Shown: positions 22,175 to 33,223 of the stretch, in pieces
How the letters are laid out: each line of letters opens with the position of its first letter
How positions within the stretch are numbered: position 1 is the first letter of the stretch
Assembly (NCBI GenBank): GCA_022495995.1
Contig: JAFEMH010001302.1
Location: 124,001 to 188,000, forward strand
Length of the DNA: 64,000 nucleotides
Origin: Adenophora triphylla var. japonica
Taxonomy: Eukaryota > Streptophyta > Magnoliopsida > Asterales > Campanulaceae
Reading direction: 5' to 3'
Translations under genes and position numbers: made by a program
The notes under the pieces: generated by a model
Seen by the model: only the letters and a program-made list of their open reading frames with translations
The model's database searches: none
Told to the model about the DNA's origin: nothing

Positions 22175-22180
22175 AAAACT

Positions 22181-23815
22181 TGATGGAGGAAAACTCCCTC
22201 TTGTAATAAAAATCGAGCAAGTGTACTCACTACATGTGTAGCAGTATGCAATTGCAGGGGTCGAATCCACAGAGACTCGTTGGTAAACAAGTAAAGTGAA
22301 AGCAGTGAATTTTGTAACCAAAGTTTATAGATTTGATTTAGAACTAAGAGCATAAAATAAATAACAAAAACTAAATAAACAAGAAAACAAATTATGAGCA
22401 GAGATTCGTAGATTGGATTTCACTTCACCATCATTCTATGCAGAATTTTACTTATAAAACATCAACTCAACTTCTAGGGTTCATTCACTTTAGCTAGGAT
22501 CGACACGGTTAGATGGCCGGATTACAATCCTAAATACTCTCTTTAATATTGTAGTGTCTATTACGGTTTCACAATATGCCAAGAATACATTAAACACGAA
22601 AGAATAACAAAACCTAACGTTGATCCGATTCTATTACGGCACAGATCAAGTTATTCAATTAATAGTGGTCTATGTATCAAAATCCCAAATTAAGGGCGAA
22701 TTCGATACCCAATTATTCAAAGATGAGTTCGTATCTTAACATACGTCTCGAATCCAAGAACAAGAAATTAAGATCTATTATTGAACTAGAAGGAATTAAA
22801 TTGAAAGAATTAAATATTAATGCATAGAAATCCGGATAAAGATCCAACCAATCTACAAATCTAAGAAATTTAGCTACTCATAATTTACAATGATAAAAAC
22901 CTGGAATGATGAATTCTTCTCTTCAATTGATTATTAAAGAAAAGCAAAAGCATCCAATTCTCTGATTTTTTCTATGATCTATGCTTTTTTTTAAAACTAA
23001 ACAATGGCTGTGAATATATATTACTAGGGCAAAATCTGGTGTTAAAAGATAGGAAAAGTCGAGACTGCCCTCAATTACGGTACAAATTCTGTTGCTGAAA
23101 ACGGAGGAGCGCGGCCGCCCTTGCTATTGGCGCGTCCGCTCTACTTGGCAGGAACTTTGGCTTAATCGTCGTCACTTGAGCGCGTCCGCAACGGAGTTGA
23201 GCGCGTCCGCCCTTGAATAGGATCGATCGGCCCTCTTTTGATTTGGTCAATCGACACTAAATTGATTTGTTTGATCGGCACTAAATTGCCTTGGCCCAAC
23301 AACCGTTCCTTGGCCCTAATTGCTTGTGCTCCAGCCGGCCCCAAATTGCCACAACTGGCCGGCCACCCCTTTTTCCTTGTCCCGGCCATGTACCATGAAG
23401 TGCCTTGATTTGTAATAATTAATATTCGTTTCGTCTCGCTATTTTGCCGTCGCACTTTGGCCACTATAAAAAATTCTTTTGCACTTCGCTTTTTGGGATT
23501 TTATTTTTCATTTTAACCCATGAATTTTTATAAATCAAATTCGTCCAAAATTTCCATATTTCCCATTTAGTCCCTGAATTTTCCAAGATTTCCAATTTGG
23601 TCCTTGGAGCTCATTTATTTCACTATTTTCCTTCTCTGCTCCGCTCCACTTTATTCCTTTTGCACTTTTTAGCCATAAAATACACCTTTAATCAGCTCTA
23701 TACCCTGTACTCAATAAATACTCACAAACCACATCAAATATACATAAAACTCGGGAATCAAACTCAAGGAAAGCCTAAAAGTGCATCATTTGGATGGGTA
23801 AATACACATCCATCA
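22181..23815 (-). repeat. Athila-like 5' LTR
   Basis: A 1635-bp LTR, partner of 15208-16847, adjacent to the PBS at 22157-22174. The high identity suggests a fairly recent insertion; exact dating needs an alignment. Confidence 0.92.
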
Positions 23816-24200
23816 CGAACCTTGCCCACAAAATGGTAAACCAAACACCGGCCGTCATCGTAAGCCCGAACCTTGCCCACAAAAAGGTAAACCAAACATC
23901 GGCCGTCATCGTAAGCCCGAACCTTGCCCACAAAATGGTAAACCAAATACCGGCCATTATCGTAAGCCCGAACCTTGCCCACAAAACGGTAAACCAAACA
24001 CCGGCCGTCATCGTAAGCCTGAACCTTGCCCACAAAACGGTAAACCAAACACCGGCCATCAAAGTAAGCCCGAAACCCCTTCCTCAGCGGACAAAAACTC
24101 AAACGGAAATTCTTGAAAACCCGTACAAAACCACGCATCCCCAGCAGATAAACACCGGCCATCATTGTAAGCCCGAACATCGCCCACTAAACGGTAAAAC
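23816..24200 (+). repeat. 51/52-bp tandem array, right part
   Basis: Five copies of the same unit as 14930-15207 (CGAACCTTGCCCACAAAAYG...CGTAAGCC), mostly one base shorter, plus a diverged copy at 24150-24200. The array is continuous with the left part once the Athila insertion is removed. Confidence 0.88.
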
Positions 24201-24378
24201 AAACACAAAAGGCGCAAACACCTCCAAACACCAATCCCAAGGCCCCAAATGCCTCCACACACAATGACACAAATTCAAGGCGCAAAAAGCCTTCGAACAC
24301 ACATCCTAAAGCACGAATGCCTTCACAATACACAAATTCATTCCCCCCGACAGTCATCTTAACTCCAACCTTTCCCCA

Positions 24379-24525
24379 GTGGACAAAACACGAGGCAATC
24401 ATGCCTCACAAAACACAAGGCAGTCATGCCTCACAAACACACGAGGCAATCAGGCCTCACAAAACACAAGGCAATCACGCCTCTCAAAATCAAGCACAAA
24501 GCAAGCACGCCTCACAAAAGGCCTC
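24379..24525 (+). repeat. 25-bp tandem repeats (AGGCAATCATGCCTCAC type)
   Basis: About six copies of a 25-bp unit, AAAACACRAGGCAATCAYGC followed by CTCAC. Each unit contains the small inverted pair AGGC/GCCT. Confidence 0.8.
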
Positions 24526-24565
24526 ACTAGGTTTAGGCTCATGAACCAAAGAACAAACACTTTCA

Positions 24566-24875
24566 TCCTCAGTCAGAGGACAAGTCACGTCCTCATAGAC
24601 GGCACAACCTCAGTTAGAGGACAAGTCACGTCCTCATGCATGGCACAACCTCAGTCAGAGGACAAGTCACGTCCTCATGCACGGCACAACCTCAGTCAGA
24701 GGACAAGTCACGTCCTCATGCACGGCACAACCTCAGTCAGAGGACAAGCCACGTCCTCATGCACGGCACAACCTCAGTCAGAGGACAAGTCACGTCCTCA
24801 TGCACGGCACAACCTCAGTCAGAGGACAAGTCACGTCCTCATGCACGACACAACCTCAGTTAGAGGACATAACAC
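24566..24875 (+). repeat. 41-bp tandem repeats with internal inverted pair
   Basis: Seven to eight copies of a 41-bp unit, CCTCAGTCAGAGGACAAGTC followed by ACGTCCTCATGCACGGCACAA in shortened form; GAGGAC and GTCCTC are an inverted pair within each unit. Further copies lie at 25222-25292. Long ORFs crossing this stretch are periodic artefacts. Confidence 0.88.
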
Positions 24876-24892
24876 GTCCTCATCATCATCCG

Positions 24893-25560
24893 TAGCTCGG
24901 AAGGCTTTAAATTACTCGGTTCGAAAGACCGTATAAATCTCCCAAATCATTATACGCTGCCCGGAAGGCTTTAAATTATCCGGTTCAGAAGACCGTAAAA
25001 TTTCCATTTCAGGACACCATCACGTCCTCACAGTCGACCTCAGCGGTCACATCACCTCAGGGCACCACCACGCCCGCATACACTCACGATTACACGATCT
25101 CTAAACTACAATCAGGCTTGATTCCCGCTAGGGATACGTAGGAATCCTATCACAGGGTCCAGCCAACCGACCTAAACGGTCACCCAGAGGATAGCGACAC
25201 GTCCACACACAGAGTCTCAGTCAGAGGAAAAGTCACATCCTCACGCACGGCACAACCTCAGTCAGAGGACAAGTCACGTCCTCATGCACGACAACACTCA
25301 CCCCACACACAAACTACGATCAGGCTTGATTCCCGGTAGGGATACTTAGGAATCCTATCAAAGGGTCCAGCCAACCGACCTAAACGGTCACATAGTAGGA
25401 CACCACCATGTCCTCACATCCGACCTCAGCGGTCACATCACGTCAGGACACCGCCACGTCCTCACGAACCGACCTACACGGTCACCTCCTCTCCCAGCAC
25501 ACGATCCAGATCAGGACCCTTATCTTATCAACGACCCCACTTCCTCCGTAAGTGACGTCG
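24893..25560 (+). repeat. Mixed direct repeats of Tat 3' region
   Basis: A 65-bp unit containing GGAAGGCTTTAAATTAYYCG is duplicated at 24897-25015. A 75-bp unit containing GGCTTGATTCCCG is duplicated at 25092-25166 and 25318-25392. CACGTCCTCA and GACCTCAGCGGTCAC words recur between. This is the hypervariable 3' untranslated zone before the Tat LTR. Confidence 0.75.
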
Positions 25561-25572
25561 TTGAGGGGCTTC

Positions 25573-26868
25573 TGTAAGTACCCCAATCTGGATCACTCTC
25601 TTCCAAGCGCACGGGAAACACCGCAGACTCACATAAATGTGATCTCGAACACCCGTAGCCTTCTAAAACCCCAAAACCCACCAACCAAACCAAGGGGGGC
25701 CATTCTGGGATTAAAAAGTGCAAAAGGACTTTTTGGGAATTTCGGAAAAATTGGAAAAGCAAAGGCTGTCCGTGCGGACCACTTTGCATCCAGACATCAT
25801 AATTACAAAATCCCCTTAAAGTCCACAATATTTCCTTAAATCCAGGAAAACCAAAAAACTGGTAATGGCATCCAGGTGTCGTGCGACTAAGCTTGCCAGA
25901 ATCTGGACCTTATAAATAGAGGTATCCCCCTCGCATTTTTCACACATAATCCTCTTTTCCTCTATTCCCCAGCCTTCAAGCTTTTTCTCTAAGACCCTTC
26001 GGGGCAATCCCGGTCCCTTTCGGTTCCCTCTGGGGCATTTCGAGGCCCCTCGTGGTACTCCGAAGCCCTGTCGAGCACGACCGAGCGCTCCCAAGACGCT
26101 CCCGTGATGCCCCGAGGCACTCCCGAGGCATCCCAAAGCCTTGTCATTCCATCCCGAAGCCCTGCCAATCCATCCCGAGGCATTTCGGTCCATCCCGAGG
26201 TGTCCCGACCCTTTTCGAGCTCAACCGACGTTTCCAACGCACGCCGAAACTCTGCCCGAGTGCAACTGACGATCCCGATGCACAACGAACCTCTGCCTGA
26301 GTCCGGTCAACGATCCCTGTGATCCCCACGCACGACGAAACTCCGCCCGAGTACACACCTGACACTCCCAAGGCACGCCGAAGCTCTGTCCGCAGACACC
26401 GGCACGTCCCGAAGCAATCTTGATTCGTCCCGGAACACTATTCAACACTCAAACACTATTCCCCCGTGGAAGACAGACACGAACCAACATTGGTAAGGCT
26501 TCCTTCCTACACTATTTCAATACATTTCAATACATAGCGTACGATGTAGACATTATATACAACATGCATTTTTAAAAAAGCACACACACACACACAATTT
26601 TTAAAGAAAGAAGGGGTACCGAAACACTAGTTTTTACGAGGCGACTTGGGTGCGCATTTACTATGCCCTTCCCGAGGAGTAATCTGACCTCCGAACTCAA
26701 AATCTCATCACGCAACAACAGTTTTTAACTAAGACTTTTCTCAATATTTTGGGCTAAATCAAAACGGCGTGACGACTCTACAAGCAAAAAACACAGCGAC
26801 ACTCGGTCCCGATTAACCAATGCCAGATGCCGGGGCGCCCGCGCGCGAGCCGGATCCGAATAATTTCA
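25573..26868 (+). repeat. Tat-type Ty3/gypsy 3' LTR (copy B)
   Basis: A 1296-bp LTR, TGTAAGTACCCC...AATTTCA on the plus strand, homologous to 12638-13927 (minus). A TATA box (TTATAAATAG) lies near 25911-25920, followed by GC-rich repeats and a CA microsatellite (26581-26596). A weak PPT (TTGAGGGGCTTC, 25561-25572) precedes it, so it is read as a 3' LTR. The flanks (GCTTC and GCGAG) do not form a duplication, consistent with a missing 5' partner. Confidence 0.78.
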
Positions 26869-27427
26869 GCGAGTAGAAAGTCGGAGGCCACTTAACCGAA
26901 TATATATACTCGCTCCTATTTTACTTCTTATAATATGTTTTATTCCTATTTATCTCCTAATTATTAGGGATATTTTTTCTACACAAATACAAAATCGTTC
27001 ATAAAATCCTACTATTTTCAAGATTCATATTCACCCAAAGGAGATTCACTTTCCTAGTATGACTCATCTAAATATCTCATATTCTTGGAGGATACTTTAC
27101 CCTAAATGTATAAATAGGGGTCCAACCCCTCAAATAAAAGGTACGTCACGCTACACAATATATTTCACCTCTTTTTTTTTTGTCTTTATACTTTCTCTAC
27201 ATACAAATTCTTATTCTCAAATTGAAGGGTTTGTGCGGGGCCAAACCCCCGCACCCTAACGGTGCCTATTTTGTAATTTGTCCTTCATCCGTACAATGTA
27301 TCCTTCCCGCTGCCCGATAAAGTGAGTTATTCTACAATTTTGGCTCGATCAATTCTTATAATAAATTAAGTCATTCATTAGATTAGATAGAAAAAGGTCA
27401 ATATTTCAAACAAAAAAAATAAAACTA
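26869..27427. other. Intergenic, no gene seen
   Basis: AT-rich DNA with a TATA-like TATAAATAGG at 27109-27118 and a poly-T run near 27170. It could be a relic of an LTR or TRIM, but no boundaries or second copy were found. Confidence 0.5.
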
Positions 27428-28558
27428 AGCCTTCATTTGTTTGGGGAAATATGTTTTCTTGAAAATGAAAATGTTTTCCTGAAAATAACATTCGATTGTT
27501 TGGTAAATCTAATGAAAACGTTTTACAGAAAACATTTTCATATCTTTGTTAAATCTAATAATAACATTTTCTGATGAAAACACAAAATGGGGTAGGCAGG
27601 GTAGGTGGATGGGGGATAGGGGTAGCGTAGGTGATGGGGAGAGGGTGAGGTAAGGATTAGGATTAGGATAGGGTAGAGTAGTGGAAATGGGGTGGGTAGG
27701 TATGGGTTGGGGTAGGGTAGGTTGGTGAGTGATTGAAGGGTGGATAGGATAGGGTGTGGGGTGGGGGTGGGAATGGTTGGGAGAGTTGTTAAAAAATAAT
27801 TTTAATATGAGTAAAAAGAAATTGATCAGAGGGTTGGGAATGTAGGAGGGGCGTTTAGGAGAGTTGTTAAAAAATTATTTTAAAATAAGTTTAAAAAATT
27901 GATATGGGGTGGGAGAGAGTGGGTGGGGGAGGGTTAAGGGGAAGTTAGGGTGGTGCGTGGTTTGGGGTGAAGAGGAGGTAGGGGAGTTGTCAAAAAACTT
28001 ATTTTTTTCGAGGGGTGGGGCAGTAAGAGAGTTGACAAAAAATTAATATGAGATAAAAAATTGACATGCAGCTGGGGTAGGGTGGATGGGGGTAGAAAAG
28101 TTGATAAAAAATTAATATAAGCAAAAAAAAAAAATTGACATTAGGGGGGAGGGAAGGTGTGGGGGGCGGTTGGAGGGGGCGACATGAGAGTCATTAAAAA
28201 TAGTTTTAATATGAGCATTTTTTAAGGGGTTGGGGGCTAGTTGGAGGGGCGAAAGGAAAGTTGTTAAAAATAGTTTTATTATGAGCAAAAAAAAAAAAAT
28301 GACCGGGGGAGGGGGTTAGGAGGTGTGGGTGAGTGGTGGTGGGGTATTGGGGGTGATGGGGTTAAGAAGCATTTTTCGAAAAATATTTTGAGGAGCAGAA
28401 ATTCGAAAGTCATTTTCATTAGGAAATAAGCCCATTTTACATTGACCGAAAAATATTTTATGTTGACTTTATTTTTTTTTTATTGTTACCAAAAACCGAA
28501 AAATGAAAAAAATATTTTTCCCAAAAAAAATATTTTTTCAAAACAAAATAAGGAGTCT
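27428..28558. mobile_element. G-rich PIF/Harbinger-like non-autonomous element, copy 1
   Basis: The left end AGCCTTCATTTGTTTGG and the right end (AACAAAATAAGGAGTCT) are imperfect inverted repeats. The interior is dominated by diverged GGGTGGGG / GAGTTGTTAAAAA units. The subterminal ATTTTC/GAAAAT words match those of copy 2 at 33224-34172. It has no transposase and its right end touches the Helitron start at 28561. Confidence 0.6.
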
Positions 28559-29087
28559 AATCTATCTATATATAATAAGAGGATCGTCCAAACTCCCGCC
28601 CAAACCAGGGGCAATTTAGTAATTTCACGCGGTGGCGAAGCTGTAATTAACAAGGCGGAGAGACACTTGGCACGCTTGCATTGGGCGCGTGCGTCACACG
28701 CGCCGACAGAGGCGCGTGTACGCGTAACGTTTTTTTTTTTTTTTTTTTTAAATAACGTGACACGTGTAGCACTATGATTGGCCAGTTTATTTTCGGAATT
28801 TTTTTTTTCATCCCCTTTTTTTGACCTCAATTATTTTATAAAAAAAAAAATTAAAAATATTTTTACACCAAAATTCATAATTTTTTTCCTCTTTAATTAG
28901 AGACTAATTTCATTTAATTTGGACACAAAAAAAAAACACTCTTTTTTAAATATAAATTTCTTTATTTTTCTTTTTAATTTTTCAATATCTTTTTTTTTAA
29001 ATTAATTAAGTGTGAAGTATATTTTTTTATTATAAATGATGATAATAATAATCATAATTTTACTTTTTAAATATAAATTATTATTTG

Positions 29088-30570
29088 TAATGTTAGTTCC
29101 TTCGTTTCAAAATTTGACATTAATTTTTTAAACATATTAAGTAATATTGTATAAAATATTCCTTGAGACGAATATATTAATTTCTTTTTTTTCCCGAAGT
29201 AGCATTATTTTGTAAAAATTAATGTTTATAATGTTCGTGTCTTCGTGTCAGAAAATAAATATTAATTTTTGAGATAAGTCAATTCATTTAGGCAAAGGAA
29301 GGAATTTTATTTTTTTTTGATATAGAAAGTAGTATTAATTATGGGATGAAAGTAATATTCATTTTTGAATTGAAGGAAAAAAAATTTCTTAAAAAAAAGT
29401 AGAATTTTTTATATGTCCAAAAAAAATGAACATTGCTTCTTTCGTCTCAATAAACATTTTAAAAATAATACTACTTTATTCGTCTAAAAAATTAATGTAA
29501 TATTTTGAGACGAAGACACTAACATTACAAACATTAATTGCAGAGGCGAATGAAGTAGTATTATTTTTTAAAATATTCATTGGGTTGAAGGAAATAATGC
29601 TCATTTTTTTTTGAAAAAAAAAATGTAGTATTATTTTTGGGTTAATCATTTTGATTCGAAAGTAATATTCATTTTTGAAATATTGTAATATTAGTGCCTT
29701 CGTTTCAAAATATGACATTTTTTTAAACAACTTAAGTAATATTTTATAAAATATTCATTGGGATGAAGATGGTATTTTATTTTTATAGCCGAAGTAGTAA
29801 TATTTTGAAAAAATTAATCTTTATAACGTTTGTGTCTTCGTGTGTCAAAAAATAATCATTATTTTTTGAGACAAGTAAATTCCTTGAGGCAAAGGAAGCA
29901 ATTTTCTTTTGATATAGAAAGTAGTATTCATTATGGGACGAACGTAATATTCATTTTTGAATTGAAGTAATTTTTTTCCTTACAAAATAGAATTTTTTTA
30001 TATGTCCAAGAAAAATTAACATTGCTTCCTTTGGCTCAATGAACATTTACAAAAATAATACTACGTTATTCGCCTAAAAAAATAATGTCATATTTTGAGA
30101 CGAATGCACTAACGTTACAAACATTAATTGCAGAGGCTAATGAAGTAGTATTAGTTTTTAAAATATTAATTGGGATGAAGGGAATAATGATCATTTTTTT
30201 GGATAAAAAATGTTGTATTATCTTTGGGTTATTCATTTTGAATCGAAAGTATATTCTTTTTTGAAATGTTGTAATGTTAGTGCCTTTATTTCAAAATATG
30301 ACATTAATTTTTTAAACAAATTAAGTAATATTTTATAAAATATTCATTGGGACGAAAATAGTTTTTTTTTCTATAGCCGAAGTAGTAGTATTTTGTAAAA
30401 ATTAATTTTTATAATGTTAGTTTCTTCGTCTCAGAAAATAAAAATTAATTTTTTAGACAAGTACATTCCTCGAGGCAAAGGAATCAATTTTTATTTTTTT
30501 GATATAGAAAGTAGTATTAATTATGGGATGAAAGAAATATTCATTTTTGAATAGAAGGACAATTTTTTTT
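29088..30570 (+). repeat. ~590-bp tandem repeats inside the Helitron
   Basis: Units begin GTAATRTTAGTKCCTTYRTT at 29088, 29688 and 30273. Each has the same order of landmarks: AAATATTCMTTG, CCGAAGTAGTA, the CTTCGTGTCA region, GATATAGAAAGTAGTATT, ATGGGAYGAA. The third unit is cut at about half length. Confidence 0.8.
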
Positions 30571-30684
30571 CTTAAAAGTACTGTAGAAATAATGAAAAAC
30601 ATATGATTATGAATTTTCATTGAGTTTCTTTTTTTACAAAACATTTTATATTAAGTTCTTCTCGCTCAGTTTTTTTTTTTTTTT

Positions 30685-31050
30685 AAGAAACAATTCCTAT
30701 GGATCTCTTTTACAAAATGATGAGTTATTAATAAAGAACTTTAGATTAATGATAAAAAAAAATTGTGGAAGTCATTTGATATAACATTTTTTAATTTAAA
30801 GAGTAGTTGAAGTATATTAGTGAAAGTAAAAATCTTATTAAAAATCTTATTATTGGCTACAAATATAATTATTAGAAATATTTATGTATTAATTTGTATT
30901 TTATCAAAATTTGATGTATTATTAATCTTGGTTTCATTTAAGAAACAATTCCTATGGATCTCTTTTACAAAATGATGGTTAATAAAGAACTTTAGATTAA
31001 TGATAAAAAAATTGTGGAAGTCATTTGATATAACATTTTTTAATTTAAAG
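30685..31050 (+). repeat. Direct duplication of a 110-bp block in the Helitron
   Basis: The block starting AAGAAACAATTCCTATGGAT and running through TTGTGGAAGTCATTTGATAT occurs at 30685-30800 and again at 30941-31050 with small differences. Confidence 0.8.
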
Positions 31051-32690
31051 ACGGAATATTATATTTTCCTTCTCAAGTCAACTTTAAAAAATGTCATTAT
31101 ACGAAAAAATTATTTTCTTCATTTCGAAAATGAATATTACTTTCAACTCAAAATAAATCACCAAAAAATAATACTCCTTTTTTTTCCAAAAAAAATCATT
31201 TTTATGTGCTTTAACTAGAAGGGAAAATTATCGCCTCAAGTAACTAAAATTTTTGAAGTAGCGACATCAAATTACTTTTTTTTACCCAATTCTGGGAAAA
31301 CAGTGTTAGTATGTGTTTTAACTTGATAATGCCCTATTTAAAGAATTTTGTAACTAAAAAACGGGTTGATAAAATTTTTGAATCCATTTTAAACCCGCAA
31401 TGATCCGCGTCTAATGAAAAGAGTTTGGAAATGTTTTCTTTTATATCAGGTGGGATTGGGGTGGATTTGAGAGTAGCTCGAACCGTCCCATTTAACCCGA
31501 ACCTGCAGAGTATTCATCATTTTTTAGAATAAATTTTAAATATTGATAATATTTGTATACTATTATATACTTATTTGTTTATAGTTTATTGTATTTTCTT
31601 ATTTTTCTATGTCATATTATTAATCTCTACATTTATACGGAAATAAAGGGAAAAATATTATTTTATAATAGAAATTTTAATAATTTTTTCTTCAACTTTT
31701 GTCATATTTTAAACGTTACAAAATTTTTTAGGATATTAAAGAGATGAATGGTTTTATTATAAAGTGTAAAAAGTTGGGTACAAAGTAATTAGTGAATAGT
31801 TGTTCTGAGTATGACATATAAGACTATTGAATATAAAAATATTAAAAACATATCATTGTACTTTTTTAAACTTAAAATGGGCCACCTTTTATTAAAAGAA
31901 AAGGAAGTTTAAAATGGGACTAAGGGAGCATTTATTTATTTGATAGTGAAATAATTTTTCGTAATGTTAAATTTAATAAATTTCGAGATAAAAAAACATG
32001 ATTATATAACAATAACATAAAAGAAATATGTAAAAATCAAACGTGGATGTAGAAGTTGAGTACGGTTCAAGAACAAAATAACTTCTCAAAAATAAAAATT
32101 GATGATACTTGAAAATTTCATTCCATGTAATTTGTACGTTTGGAGTATCACTAGAGTCAAGAGTTCTGAATTGCAGTTGAAGAGAAAAATATGGAGACTT
32201 ATAACTAGATTGATTACGCTTTTCCAATCGTTGGCGAAACTAAGTGATACTGTGGGCAAATTACGCACATATCACGTTCAATACACAATAAATATGTTTT
32301 ACATAAAAAATATGCGTTCAATTCCATACTGACCACTCTGATGTTTGTACTGACAATATAGTATGCAAAGTATATAAAAATAACTCGATTTTATGTTTGT
32401 TTTATTTTAATTTTCTTAATTTGAGTATTAGTAACGGTTTGTGCATCGCACGGGAGTTAAACTAGTTATAGAAAAGGTAGCATTCTATTCTACTACGGAG
32501 TACATTCTATTCTACTGCAGAGTACATTCTACAAATTATAGATTCTAGGTTCTTAAGAGCAATATTATTTTATTTTTAAATGGATTTTTTTATTAATGAA
32601 TTATTTAATATATTACAAGAGTAGCATTTGAAAGTGCGTTTTATGAAAATTGAACGTCTGACCTTTTACATGAAAAGAAATACACAAAAT

Positions 32691-33102
32691 CTGGGGAGAA
32701 ACGCGTTTCTCTGTCGCTTCTGGAGAAACGGGGCTTGTTTTGTCGCGCGACATACTTAGCCACCACAACTGGATATCCTTTCCAAAGCTTCTGGATATCC
32801 AGAAGCTTTAGAAAGGATATCCAGAAGCTTTGGAAAGGATATCCAGAAACCAAATATTTTTTCTGGCTATCCTTTCCAAAGCTTCTGGATATCCATATTC
32901 AATGTTACGGATATCCGAAGCTTTGGAAAGGATATCCGAAAAAATATTTGGTTTCTGGATATCCTTTCCAAAGCTTATGGATATCCTTTCCAAAGCTTCT
33001 GGATATCCGAAGGCGATGAAAGTATATCCGAGCGCTTATTATGTCGCGCGACAAAACAAGCCCCGTTTCTCCAGAAGCACAGAGAAACGCGTTTCTCCCC
33101 AG
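32691..33102. mobile_element. Foldback element forming a 412-nt hairpin
   Basis: Arms 32691-32753 and 33040-33102 are almost perfectly complementary over about 62 bp (starting CTGGGGAGAAACGCGTTTCT; one indel). The middle consists of repeated GGATATCCTTTCCAAAGCTT and its complement, arranged so that the two halves also pair about a centre near 32897. No coding capacity. It lies between the Helitron and the second Harbinger-like element. Confidence 0.8.
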
Positions 33103-33223
33103 ACCGACTCAAAGAAATATCTGATGGCAAATGAGATTGCACAAAATGCACACAAAATTTTAGTTAGCAGATAGTAATTGAAGGTTAAATCATTTAACAC
33201 TTGGTCTCATAAAAGAATATTTA

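Larger units (their letters stand above)
15208..23815 (-). mobile_element. Athila-like gypsy element, gag-protease only (nested)
   Basis: An 8608-bp element bounded by LTRs of 1640 and 1635 bp that start and end TGATGG...CCATCA, flanked by a 5-bp duplication CGAAC (15203-15207 and 23816-23820). PBS TGGCGCCGTTGCCGGGGA (22157-22174, minus) is the form typical of Athila-type elements. A PPT-like GTTTGTGGGTGTT lies at 16848-16860. It encodes gag and an aspartic protease-like region but no RT, RNase H or integrase, so it is non-autonomous. A solo LTR and a CACTA end sit in its 3' internal part. It interrupts a 52-bp tandem array. Confidence 0.9.
28561..32465 (+). mobile_element. Non-autonomous Helitron
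   Basis: The 5' end TCTATCTATATATAATAAGA follows an A at 28560. The 3' end has a short hairpin (GTGC-ATC-GCAC, 32441-32451) about 10 bases before the terminal CTAG (32462-32465), followed by T. Insertion between A and T, a TC start, a CTRR end and a 3' hairpin are the Helitron hallmarks. At 3905 bp it lacks any Rep/helicase ORF; the ORFs seen are AT-rich noise. The interior carries three ~590-bp repeats and a duplicated 110-bp block. Confidence 0.85.

Noticed and set aside
23764..24267. ORFs on both strands across the 51-bp array
   Set aside because: Periodic artefact of a tandem repeat whose unit length is a multiple of three.
24379..24936. 185-codon plus-strand ORF across the 41-bp repeats
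   Set aside because: All its frames are open because the repeat unit lacks stops; the protein is a pure repeat and lies in Tat 3' untranslated DNA.
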